The notes beneath the pieces were generated by a model. That model was not told the origin of the DNA. It did no database searches and worked only from the letters and a program-made list of their open reading frames with translations. Of a stretch of 64,000 bases of DNA, positions 32,330 through 42,471 are shown one piece after another (position 1 is the stretch's first letter; the number at the start of each line of letters is the position of its first letter). This DNA comes from Filosporella fistucella (lineage: Eukaryota; Ascomycota; Leotiomycetes; Helotiales): positions 62,001-126,000 of the forward strand of contig JAQJZZ010000012.1 of the NCBI GenBank assembly GCA_030077755.1, read 5' to 3'. The translations under genes were made by a program, and so were the position numbers.

Positions 32330-33271
32330 TTATCCAATCCATGCTTTTGTGACACCTTTCAACCCATCTTTCATCCAAACGGTCTCTAAGGTGGCGTCCG
32401 TATCAAAACCATGATCCCCATCCTCAAATTTTCCAATAGCACTCTCGTTTCCGAACTTTTCCTTCCATGCAGCGAGAAACTTGGCAGAATCTGGGTAGGG
32501 AACAGCACTGTCTTGTTTTCCGTGTAGAATATATAGGTATGGTGCGTTTCGCCCCTCAAATTTCTCCAACACTTTTGGTGGGCTCACCGAATCGTCCGTT
32601 CCCATAAACTGAGGAAATAAACCTTGTTGTAGCATTACAAGAGCGAGTGGCATCCTATCAGGCGGGAAAGCGCCAGTAACGGTACTATTTGGCGTAACCG
32701 TGGCAAGATATTGATCCAATACTTCTTTGGGAATCTGCGGCGCTCCCATGGGTGATTTTGTGTCCGATGCAACTGAATACCAAGGGTCGTTCACATATGT
32801 CATTGGATATGCTGCAATGATAGCTTTGACAAGACCGGGTCGCATCAATCCAGAAAGCAGGGCCAAGTATCCACCAGCACTTTCTCCATACGTGATTACC
32901 TGTTCCAAGTCAGGGGTGACATCGCTGCCGATACTTCTCAGATATGCCTCAAGATCTTTCTCGACCCAGGAGAGGACGTCGCGAGCATCGGAGACAATAT
33001 CTAAACCGTTGGATTCGGGAAGGAGTCGATAGTTGGCTGATATGCGGATCGCGGAGTGCTGAACGGCGTAGTCAAGTGCCCATTGTGCCGCCCAATCGGG
33101 AAACATAGCGTGGCCACTGACAAGAAAACCACCATGAAAGTGAATGACAACCGGGTGCTTGCCGGTGTTGACGTCTTTGGGAATCATGACATGAAGAGGG
33201 ATTTCTTGGCCGTTGATGGTTTTATATGGTGTGGCCGTGACGTTGAATTGGGAGAATTTTGGTGAATCCAT
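32330..33271 (-). CDS. Alpha/beta hydrolase, esterase/lipase type
   Basis: A single exon of 313 aa from the ATG at 33271 (MDSPKFSQFNVTATPYK). The frame stays open upstream to 33388, but those 39 residues do not look conserved. The oxyanion-hole motif is VVIHFHGGFLVSG, the nucleophile motif GESAGGYLALLSG, and the catalytic Asp/His pair is in LHGKQDSAVPY and EDGDHGFD. The active site is therefore complete. The HGG-type motif puts it in the hormone-sensitive-lipase-like esterase group common in fungi; the substrate is unknown. No signal peptide is seen from the preferred start, so it is probably intracellular. It converges on the zinc alcohol dehydrogenase, and such pairs often process ester-to-alcohol-to-aldehyde steps, though here that is conjecture. 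Confidence 0.85.
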   Translation of the reverse strand: MDSPKFSQFNVTATPYKTINGQEIPLHVMIPKDVNTGKHPVVIHFHGGFLVSGHAMFPDWAAQWALDYAVQHSAIRISANYRLLPESNGLDIVSDARDVLSWVEKDLEAYLRSIGSDVTPDLEQVITYGESAGGYLALLSGLMRPGLVKAIIAAYPMTYVNDPWYSVASDTKSPMGAPQIPKEVLDQYLATVTPNSTVTGAFPPDRMPLALVMLQQGLFPQFMGTDDSVSPPKVLEKFEGRNAPYLYILHGKQDSAVPYPDSAKFLAAWKEKFGNESAIGKFEDGDHGFDTDATLETVWMKDGLKGVTKAWIG

Positions 33272-33388
33272 GGTGGCTGCTGGTTCAAACGGGTTGAATT
33301 GATGCTTCTGATTATTGGAATAGCGGAGAGAGTACTCTAGAGAGAAACAAAACTGAATTGTTGATGGTGCTCCTCTCAAGTGGCGCAA

Positions 33389-34309
33389 GGCTTCGATTTA
33401 TAGGAAGGTAGCCTTACGAATTGAGAAAGGTTAAGATACACCTATCGGCGTTAACCTGATCTTTGAGTCACCACCGTCACTAGACAGCAACGTGAAATGG
33501 CTCAAGTTGCTAGAATGCATTGAAAAGATCCACTGATTGCTAATCCCACGGACTTAGGACAGTCTAACTATCCGCCAATCGTGTTGAGAAACAAGCTGGG
33601 AAAATAAGATAGGGCTTCCCTCGCTTACAATTCATATTGGCCTCGGCCTTCGGTCTGCTGCTTATGCCAGCGAGAAACGCGAAAGACATCGTAACTGCGG
33701 TCAATGACTGAAAGTATGTTGGTGGGCGACAATGTATATTTGTAATAGAGGTATGCTTCTGCTCAAGATATAAACGATGAGGAAATCTGGGATTCGGCTT
33801 TTGACTCCAGCGAACGAGTATTCGGAGTTGAAGATACCCAAGTTTTGCCATTTTCCCACACGGCGCTTAAGAGGACATGCGATAGGTCTGCTCGTTGTGA
33901 ATCCATGCAATCTGGGGCACAACTGCTAACATCTTTGAGAAGAGAAAGAACTGACCTTGAATCTTTATTCCGAATGCAAGGTAAGAAACAATCAGGGTGG
34001 AGAATCGGAGATAACAGTCTGGTAGATTCTGGGTCTGCCGAAAAATTCGATTATAGTGAAGGTTTCTCGGGCTACAACGCCAAATTGTCAGGCCTCCGCT
34101 AGGCATTAAGAGCCTGGAACGTTCGGCTATAGCGCAGCAATTCTCTGGGTTTCAACACAACTCCGGGGCAGTGCACCTATCGACAGCAAAAACGTCAGGC
34201 CATCAAAGGTTTTTCACATATACTCTATTCATATCCTCGACCAAGATATCTGAGCTGCAGAAGAGCAGAACTTCTAGAATCTCAAGAAAATAGGAGACGA
34301 GTCTCAGAT
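33389..34309. other. Intergenic region
   Basis: About 900 nt. Short frames on both strands (33564-34106) have no recognised family and no exon logic. Nothing can be supported here. Confidence 0.45.
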
Positions 34310-35320
34310 CTATATTTTCAAAAAGTCGATTATCCTTCGAACAGCCTGTTGATCACCCTCCACTGTCTCCATGAGCTGTTCGTCAACCCAACCCTCTGTC
34401 CAGCTGCCTCCAAAATCAATAAGCCAAGCATCATCAGTATCTTGATGGATGAGAACATTGCGCGGTTTACCATCACCCCATACAACCCCGATTTCATGTA
34501 ACGCGTCAACCGTTTCTCGAATTTGACCTGCCCATTTTTGCCTCCTCTCCACAGCAATAGATACATCCACCTCTCGCAATGTGGGCAGACTCTCAAGGTC
34601 CGTAGGTATATACCCTTCCAGAATCCCGATCACTTCTTTCTCTCCTGGTAACGTGACAAGACCAGTCAGTTTGGGGGTGCGCAAAGAAGCGTGTTTCGAT
34701 CGCACAATTTTCCGTAGGCTTTCAAATTCCCTGTAGACAGCTTCCCAATTGTATGGTTCTCCACTCTTGCAACACTGCTCTCTCCTATCGACTAGTACTC
34801 GTGTGATTTCTCCTTCACCCTGTATCTTCTCTATGACCTGGATGTCTTTAGTTGAATAGACGGGTAATTGTAAATCGTTATTGAATATCATCGGAGGTGG
34901 GGGATGACGGCTTCCCGCTTGAGAGTCTTGCTGCACCAGCTGAGATTTCCCATGGGCCGTGGTAAAGACGAAAAAAAAGGTTTCCGGATAGAGAAGAGAG
35001 TGTAAGTTGGTATATAAGTGTCCTCCAGTGCTAACAGGGGGTGCCAATTGAGCAAAGATTGGCTTTCCCACCTCGAAAATCAGCTGCTCAATTTCTTGCT
35101 GAGCAGCCTCCTCTTCGTCCTCATCTTCATCAAGACAGGCAGCTTCGTAGCGTTCTATCAATGACCCTTCAATTGTGCCACTTAGAGATTCAAGCGGAAG
35201 GAAAGTGACGATAATTCGCTTTCCATTGCAGATCAAAGTTACAGAGACCCCATCTCCGCGCCCGCTATCCACCTGCACTATGCAATAATTCCACCTCGTC
35301 GAATCTTTGTCAGCGGTCAT
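34310..35320 (-). CDS. Fungal protein-kinase-like protein
   Basis: A single exon of 336 aa. The first 150 residues are a non-kinase region with an acidic stretch (CLDEDEDEEEAAQQEIEQL). The kinase-like domain follows: a candidate ATP-anchoring Lys at 185 (EQCCKSG), a helix-C Glu in REFESLRK, the catalytic loop HEIGVVWGDGKPRNVLI (Asp283, Lys285, Asn288 standing for HxD..K..N), and the magnesium-binding IDFGGSW (Asp302). The domain ends soon after DFG with GWVDEQLMETVEGD, as in the short, expanded family of filamentous-fungal kinase-like proteins. All key residues are present, so activity is possible. Substrate and pathway are unknown. No close functional partner is apparent next to it. Confidence 0.8.
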   Translation of the reverse strand: MTADKDSTRWNYCIVQVDSGRGDGVSVTLICNGKRIIVTFLPLESLSGTIEGSLIERYEAACLDEDEDEEEAAQQEIEQLIFEVGKPIFAQLAPPVSTGGHLYTNLHSLLYPETFFFVFTTAHGKSQLVQQDSQAGSRHPPPPMIFNNDLQLPVYSTKDIQVIEKIQGEGEITRVLVDRREQCCKSGEPYNWEAVYREFESLRKIVRSKHASLRTPKLTGLVTLPGEKEVIGILEGYIPTDLESLPTLREVDVSIAVERRQKWAGQIRETVDALHEIGVVWGDGKPRNVLIHQDTDDAWLIDFGGSWTEGWVDEQLMETVEGDQQAVRRIIDFLKI

Positions 35321-35764
35321 CGGTATTGCGCAGAATAGGAGTGACTGTAAGTGAAGTTCTTTTCGGAGGACGACAAAAAATGGACAGTAAAACGGTCACT
35401 GTTGGGATGTTCTCGCGCTCTGTAAGCAGGAGAATAGCAGCAGCGTTTTGGGCGAGAGGCCAAGCTAACCACCAGTGAAGGGTCCAACCACAACTCCACA
35501 TCGGTCTAAGTACCTGTAATGCTGCACCTTCAGGCTGATTTCAAGAGGCTCATCGATAATTGACTCTTGAAGGTCTTTGAAAGTTTTTCTGCGAGGTTCC
35601 ACTTTTCACGATATTATTCAATACAATGATAAAAGGAATTATCATTCATCGGAATTAAAGATTTAAGGCGCAGTGCTGGAAGTCTTTCCTCCCTTCCCTC
35701 AAAGCCATGGATTTCCTACCAGTGAAGGATATGCTTCAGCTGCTCTCCAAGCCTATCACAAACT
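35321..35764. other. Intergenic region
   Basis: About 440 nt between the kinase-like gene and the lectin relic. No supportable coding frame was found. Confidence 0.45.
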
Positions 35765-36062
35765 CTAAATACTGGTTCGAGACTGCCAAACTGCACTGGT
35801 ATTCCCATCCTTTGTCTCGTACAGCACCAAATTCCGATCATCCTAAAGGATGAGCCAGCAATTGGCGTATTGCCATGGCTTGCCAGTATGAGTCGCCCAC
35901 AGCGATTTATCCGTCCCATCATACAAAACAAGATTGCGATCCAGTCGCGCGTCGAGATGAAAAGGTGAAGCTCCCATGCCACCGGATGATTGTTTAGCGC
36001 GAATATAGTAAATTGTTCCACAGTCTGAGTAGTAGATGAACTAGAAGCTAATGATTTGAACG
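35765..36062 (-). pseudogene. Bulb-type (B-) lectin relic
   Basis: On the minus strand one frame shows two repeats of the mannose-binding bulb-lectin pattern: DARLDRNLVLYDGTDKSLWA and DDRNLVLYETKDGNTSAVWQ, each with the NLVLY core and a terminal Trp. Between them, after ANCWLIL, an in-frame TAG (35843-35845) stands where such lectins usually have Gln (LQxDxNLVLY). A second in-frame TAG (36041-36043) precedes IYYSDCGTIYYIRA, the expected first repeat. The frame ends with TAG at 35765. Both internal stops could each be a single C-to-T change from CAG. No splice sites remove them. It is therefore probably a dead lectin gene about 100 codons long. Live fungal members are small sugar-binding proteins. 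Confidence 0.65.
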
Positions 36063-36128
36063 ATTCGAACAATCCAAGCGACCGAATTCCATTCTTATTA
36101 CGCTTTCAACCCCATTTGAATTCTGACT

Positions 36129-39100
36129 TTATTGAACGTTCTTCCTAACCCTAAAACCGATGCCAGGGATACGACTCCTCAAAGCCAGGCTACTACAAAC
36201 CACAGATATGCTGCTGAGCGCCATCGCCAACGATGCCCAAACTGGATCAAGTCTGATATGCTTTCCGTTACCTGCAACAATTGGATACAATAGCCCTGCT
36301 GCAACAGGTAACGCAATCATGTTATATACAAGAGCCCATGCAAAATTAAGCTTGATGCGTCTGAAGACCATCTGGCTAAGGTCGAGGAGAGTGACGAGGG
36401 AGTTGAGGTTGGATTTGATCAGCACGAAATCGGCACTCGAAATCGCAATATCAGAGCCACTGCCAATTGCGATTCCAATATCTGCAACCGTTAAAGCTGG
36501 GGAGTCGTTGATTCCGTCACCAACCTACTGATATGTTAGCATAAGTTATAACGGCATGACTCGAAATCAAGAAAAGAGAATAAGATCTATGTATGAATCA
36601 GGAAGCATGGGTGGTCAAGGTTGGACTGTTGGAAGAATTAAGCATGATGCGTATCAAAATGCGACTCACCATGGCAATCAGCGCTCTCTGGGTCTCTAAT
36701 TTCCCACCTTTCGCTTTAAGTGATCGTTGCAAGTAACGTATGTGCTCCGACTTTTGATGGGGAAGGACATCTGCGATAATGTTCGTGGAAGGAATACCGG
36801 CCATTAACCCTACTGCATTTGCGGTGATTTGATTATCACCTGAAAGCATCCATACGGCTGTCCCACGGTCTTTCAACGTAGCAATAACACTATGGGCTTC
36901 AGGCCTGATTGGGTCGGAGATAGAGAACATGGCGCAAAGATAATATGTTGGTGGTAGCAAGTTGATGTTGGAAGCGATGGCCGCTAGTGCGACTGACTTT
37001 CCTTGCCTTTTCCAGGCACCGAGGGTAACTTGGGAAGCTGGTGGAATCCAGACATTGTTTTCGAGCATGAAATTTTCGTTGCCGATGATCGTAGTCATTT
37101 TTGGGCCTTGTACCAAAGATCCCTTCATTTCTTGGTATGTTCCTTTCATCCCCTTTCCTGGAATCTCCTCGACATCAATATCCTTTCCATCCAAAATGTG
37201 CGTTCCTGCTGTCCTGCAAAAGGAGACAATAGCTTTTGCAATCGTATGACTACTGTTTCCCTCGATATCATGGATCATCTCAAGAACCAATTTCTCGCTA
37301 ATGGTGTGTTGGGGGGCATTCGAAAAGAAGTCTTTGGAGAACTCGAAATCTGTGACGACTGGTTCTTCACCGACAGTGAGAGTACCTGTTTTATCAAAAA
37401 CCACGCAGTCTAACTTGCTAGCCAGTTCAAATGCCTCACCACCGCCCTTCACTAGGATACCGTATTTTGCCGCAAGACCACCTCCAACAAATAAGGCTGT
37501 TGGAGCAGCGAGCGCAAGACCGCAAGGGCAAGCCACAACAAAAACGGCAATTGCGAACTGCAGAGACCAAACTATCCAACCTGGGCTACCATCTAGGTAG
37601 CTAGCAGGAATAGAGTTCGAATACGCTAAGGTGAGCCAGGTAGCCCACGTGAAAATGGCAAGAGCAATAACAAAGGGAATAAAGTAGCTAGTCAAGCTAT
37701 CGGCAATCCTCTCTATCGGAGCTCTCCTTGTCTGACCTTCACGGACGATCCTGACAATTTGATCAAGCATAGAAGAGCCCGCGAGGCTAGTAATTTCTAC
37801 AGAAATCGGTGCTCCTTTGTTAATTGTTCCGGAGAAAACTTGGTCCCCAACGATTTTCTTGACACGTTTCGATTCTCCTGTTAAACTCGATTCGTCAAAC
37901 GCGGTTTCCCCTTGTACGATAGTCCCATCGCAAGCCGGTGACCCACCGGGTCGGACTTTGATAATGTCTCCAAATTCAAGGAGATTAACATTGATCACTT
38001 TCGTAATATCGCCTTGCTTTCCGTTGTCCAGTTCTCGATCGACGAGAAGTGCATCAGTGGGTCTCATGCTCCCTAGCATAGAGACAGCGTCATCAGTTTT
38101 CGACTTGCTATATGATTCAATAGAGCGTCCAAGGAGAAGGAAAAAGGTCAAAAAAACGACCGAGTCGAAATGAAAGCAGTGGTTATTGACCGCCTCTTTG
38201 GTGTGGTAAAGGTCATTGGCGACCAACTGAGCGACAGAAGCGGTATAAGCGATAGACGTTCCCAGAGACATAAGTAGACTCATGCTTCCAAATCGATAGA
38301 ATCTTTGGAAGAAAGGGGTAGCGCTGTCTTTTCTCCAGAGCGATTGAATTTCCTTTATAGCTCGTCTATGGAATAGATCGGCGCAGCAAAAGTACACTGG
38401 AGTGGACAAGATGAAAAGTGCCCATTGAGCGCGACTGACTCTATTCAGAAGAGGTTGGTCGAGGAATTGACGGCGAGGATCGTTGAGCGGAACAAATATC
38501 ATGTAAATTATTCCAATTACGAGGGTTGGGATGGATAAAATAAAGGTGATGAAGACTCGAATATACAGTCTTCGCTGTTCTTTCGCCTGTATCTGCCGAG
38601 AGTAGTCCTCGATAGACGGGGGTTGATATATTGACAGTTCCAAAGCTGGATTTTCATTCGAAATAATAGCGAGAATGTGGCGAATTGTGAAACTTGGAAG
38701 TACAGGTGTGTAAGTAAGTCGCAAAATGGGGCTTTCGATCGTCGGGGCGACCTCTAGGTGTATCCTGTCGCCGAAATAATTTTTCAGAGCAGCAAGGATC
38801 CGACTCGGACAGTCCTCAGACAAGATTCCTTTTATGAGGATCTCAACGGTTCTTGTCGCTCCTTGTAGCCCAGTAACGGACTTGGAATCGCTGAGATCGA
38901 TGACACTCTTGAGTATCGCATCATAGCCGAGATCCTCAATAGCTTCGACGAGATCATCTTTGTGTGCCTCGCCGATGAAGTCAATCACGGCGTTATGGGC
39001 AATAAGATTGATAGAGACATTCTTAACCCAGTCTTTCTTCAATAGGTTTTCAGTGATGATATTTACACAAGAAGCACAAGTTATCCCTCCTAATAGTTCT

Positions 39101-39335
39101 GTCAGTAAACTTCTTTAACAATTATATCAAGAACCAGGAAAGACTTGGACTTGGCATAAAAATAGTTAATATTTATAATCCAAATCTCAAAAGCGTTAAC
39201 TCTTTCCCCGATATTTATAGCATTGGGGGAAGTAAGCATCTACGTACCAATGGCAAGCGATGCTTGCCATGTGGTCATTGAATCTCCTGACGCGGTAGAA
39301 TCAATGACAACGGTCAGTGGAGCAGATGATTCCAT
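36129..39335 (-). CDS. P1B-type copper-transporting ATPase
   Basis: Three exons (39335-39248, 39089-36670, 36524-36129) encode about 967 aa. It is a heavy-metal P-type ATPase of the copper class (CCC2/ATP7/CrpA group), moving Cu(I) across membranes. The first metal-binding domain has GGITCASC (Cys34, Cys37). A second HMA-like domain has KGILSEDCP, where Ser replaces the first Cys of CxxC. A third HMA-like region ([17 protein letters not shown]) lacks Cys. Membrane metal site: [13 protein letters not shown] (Cys550-Pro-Cys552). Actuator: SLTGES. Phosphorylation: DKTGTLT. Hinge: [11 protein letters not shown]. The nucleotide-binding His-Pro motif reads [11 protein letters not shown], with Thr after His. 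The gene is divergent from an isocyanide synthase across about 630 nt, which suggests co-regulation. Golgi loading or efflux cannot be told apart here. Confidence 0.9.
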
Positions 39336-39965
39336 ATTCAGGTCTGTTGTAGATTTTCTCCTTGATACTCCGTTATCACAGGAGTGAGAAGTAACAGGTT
39401 GCAAACCTTGTTTATTACTTTGGTATCAATCACGAAACAGGTAGACTTGATTCTTCCTTCTTTCGTTAATTAAAGACTTAGATTAAAAAAAGATCGTTGT
39501 ATAGTAACGCAAGATGTGGAAAGAAATCAAAGAGAGTATAATCATGCTACGAGAAAAAAAACGCGAAAATAAAGCTGTTAATGCAGATAGCTTTGTTGTT
39601 AAATGTTCGCATAAGTGCGGCGAGGGAAGAGTGAAAAGCGTACGAAGGATACTGCCAAATGTCAAAAACTAGACTACAAGAGGCTAGGATACCAACAAAC
39701 AGTCTGACTGGCCATGATTCATTCCACTGGAAAGAGGTGGGGTGAAAATTCAGATTACACTGAATCCGGTATAAATCAGAGCTGAGTAGGCAAGTCAGCC
39801 TCGGAAGAGAGCACAAACTTGTTTCAAGCAACGAATTCGCGCGTTTGACCAACCCATCCAGTCAACTCAGCTGCGAATGGTTGTATTGATAACAACAAAC
39901 TTTCCCTAGAAGCTAGACAGGTGACATTTTCAAATATCCTAGACAAGACATTGAGTCTCAGATAG
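39336..39965. promoter_or_regulatory. Shared promoter of copper ATPase and isocyanide synthase A
   Basis: About 630 nt lie between the two divergent start codons with no coding frame. A TATAAAT at 39770-39776 could serve the plus-strand synthase, 190 nt upstream of its assumed ATG. One degenerate match to the Ace1/Amt1 copper element (ATAAAGCTGT, 39569-39578) occurs, but such a loose motif is expected by chance about once in a region this size. No exact Mac1-type TTTGCTC box was found. Confidence 0.5.
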
Positions 39966-41743
39966 GTGTCGGGGCAAGTTCCACAAAACATGTCTCTTCC
40001 ACGCTGTGTATTAAAGCGGCCGAGGAAAACGACGGGATTGTCTCGAGGCTACCTCGAATACTCCTGGTTGTCGATCCGATCTTTCACTCATAGCTTGAAG
40101 ATATTATACTACCCTGCTTCGAACATTGAATTTAACGGGGACCCTCTGTCTCCCTTTACTCATGTGGATTTCGCAATGATGTCGTATCAAAAATTCGATT
40201 TGCATACCCAATTTACGACTCGCATATTCCGAATCTTTTCTTCTTTGTTCAGCGCAGTTTATCATACTTTTGCTCTTTTCCAGGGCAGCGCTCAGGCAGC
40301 CCTTGAGGCTAACGGGGTGAAGGACAGTACTTTTGATGCCAGAAAGAAGATCTGCACAGAGATAGATCATGGTAGTGTCCAAGCTATCGACACCCTGAAA
40401 ATCTTTTCCCAGCATGATGGAACAGTGAAGGATATTATGGATGTGATCGAGAGTTTCAGTCTTCACAATCTAGGGGAGGGATTTCAAGGAAGAGCAGTGT
40501 TTTCACCTCGAGTCAGACGACATGTCTCCGCGGGACGCAAGATTCCCATGGTGCTTCCAGCATTCCCGGCGAAGAGCATCAACTGCGCGGAGAAAGTTTT
40601 GGGGCCGTTACCAGACTTAGGAGAAGAACTAGCTTTGGCCAGGCTGAACGACCTTTGCAAATGCATCCAGAAAGTCTATAGCCCGGGAGCAACGATTTTG
40701 CTTGCGACTGATGGCCCTTGCTACAATGGTATGTCAAATCTATTATATCTGAGAAACTATATTGACTCCTTTTTCAAGATCTTACTGGAGTCCTTGTGGA
40801 CGATTTATGGGAATATGGAGCGCAGGTCCGAGATATGGTCGCGACCAAGGGATACACGTGTATTGAATTTATAGATACCGTGGAACTCCTCGGTTTGCAC
40901 AACGATTCTGAGATAACCAAGGAAAAGTTCATTAGCCTCCTGGGACCTGCTAGAAAGGAGCTGGAGCGCAGATACGGAGATCCCAACTTCGATGCTTCTG
41001 CCTGTATCAAGAACGATCCCGATTACAAGATGACATATGATGGATATGCCAAGTTCTTGAAGAAGGACCTAGCTTATGGTGTGATCCGCTCATCGGTGCC
41101 AAGCGGGAAGAAGTATAAAGCTTATGTTCACGAGACTGCCAAAGCAATGATTGCGAGAGGTGTGGTAAGTCTGGAATCTTCCCTTTCTTGTTCGCGTTAC
41201 TAAACTTGAAAGGCGTTTTCGAAACTCATTCTTGAGAGGTATCCCGAGCACGTGCGACTTTCAATTCATCCATCTACAGGACGGACTAAAATTTCTATAC
41301 CTTTGATTCCGACTGATTCCTTCTCCATGACGCCGGTAAGTTATTATTTATTGAATACAATCCTCCTGTTTCAAGGAGCTGAGAAAATTATCCATGAATC
41401 TCACCATTCAGACTAGAGAAGCATTACTAACTGGGGAAATGTCCAGTGGCACTCCGTAGTGGTTGTAGATGAGCACGGCAACTTCACGACTACGCACAAG
41501 GCTGAACTTCACAAAACACACGATCTAGTCTACAAGCATGGCCGGCCTTACCACTTCAGAACACGTGCAAGTGTGTACCAGTTTGACGCGAAAGTGGAAT
41601 TTGAACATTTGTATGGCCGTGGCTTGATCATCAAGAATGCCGAAGAAGGACAGACCAGAAATTGTCTCGGTGATGCCGACAAAGAGAAAATTGCTTTGCT
41701 TGCCATCCTACAGGGAAATGTTCAGTTGAAGGGCTTCCTGTAA
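39966..41743 (+). CDS. Isocyanide synthase A (DIT1/PvcA family)
   Basis: Four exons (39966-40728, 40779-41164, 41213-41335, 41447-41743) encode up to 522 aa. The family installs an isocyanide on amino acids such as Tyr, Trp, Val or Leu (PvcA, IsnA, fungal xanthocillin and crm enzymes); yeast Dit1 belongs to it. The motifs run in family order: [12 protein letters not shown] (about 193-204), [38 protein letters not shown], the conserved [19 protein letters not shown] segment, then [13 protein letters not shown] and the C-terminal [11 protein letters not shown]. The N-terminal 115 residues are unlike the paralogue and may be mis-started; a tttgctcttttccag acceptor-like site near 40266-40280 hints at an extra intron. 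The gene is divergent from the copper ATPase, with the second synthase 0.7 kb downstream on the same strand. Confidence 0.82.
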
Positions 41744-42471
41744 TCAATTTGCTTGGTATCTAACATGTATTCATATTTGTCCAAAGTCTTTGAACAGTGC
41801 TTCTGTTTTTGAACTTTGGGCTCTGTCTACCACACTTTTTCGAATCTCTCGAGTCTACCTTACACTCAGTTATGATTCCAGGGCAATACCTAAACATAAT
41901 GTCATTTCTACCCGGAGGGCAAATCACTGTCGTGCGGTGGCTCTGGCAATAAACGGTGGTTTGTGGTTTGTGGTATTGGACTCCTGTTCCCTGGCGTAAA
42001 GAGAATCATGTAGGGCTTCAGATTGTAGTTGATGTTTCTCGTCGCTACAAAAATCACGAGAAAGGACTCATCTGACCTCGTACTTGTTGGGATTGAGGAA
42101 AAAGCAATGTCTCGGTGGTTATGTCTTTGAAGACGAGGTTACACTAGCAAAAACAAAGCCCACGTCAGTCAATTGAGTTCCCGAGAACAAACAAAAGTGA
42201 ACTAGTGAACCTATAAGCTATATTTGAGGCTGAAACCGGATCACCATTACTTTGCTCCACGCTATGTACAGTATCAGGCGCAGTAGCTATCTGGAGGTGT
42301 CCACTCCACTTTGTGTTGCACTTATGTGTAGCTGAGGTTCTGTTGTGGCAGTAATAATTCAATCTCAATTGTCCCATGACTTTAGAATCTGTGAGAAGCT
42401 GAGGTGTTTGGCCTTTGGACGCAAGTAAGCAAAAACTCTTCACCGAAATTGTCCCCCAATCTCAGAGCAAT
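41744..42471. other. Intergenic region between the two isocyanide synthases
   Basis: About 730 nt with no supportable frame. It should contain the terminator of synthase A and the promoter of synthase B. No repeat that would explain the tandem arrangement was seen. Confidence 0.45.

Noticed and set aside
34310..35320. Kinase-like protein considered as a pseudokinase
   Set aside because: A candidate ATP Lys (185), helix-C Glu, catalytic Asp (283) and DFG Asp (302) are all present, so loss of activity is not supported.
39569..39578. Ace1/Amt1-type copper element (ATAAAGCTGT) in the shared ATPase/synthase promoter
   Set aside because: The consensus is so loose that about one match is expected by chance on both strands of 630 nt. 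Not evidence on its own.
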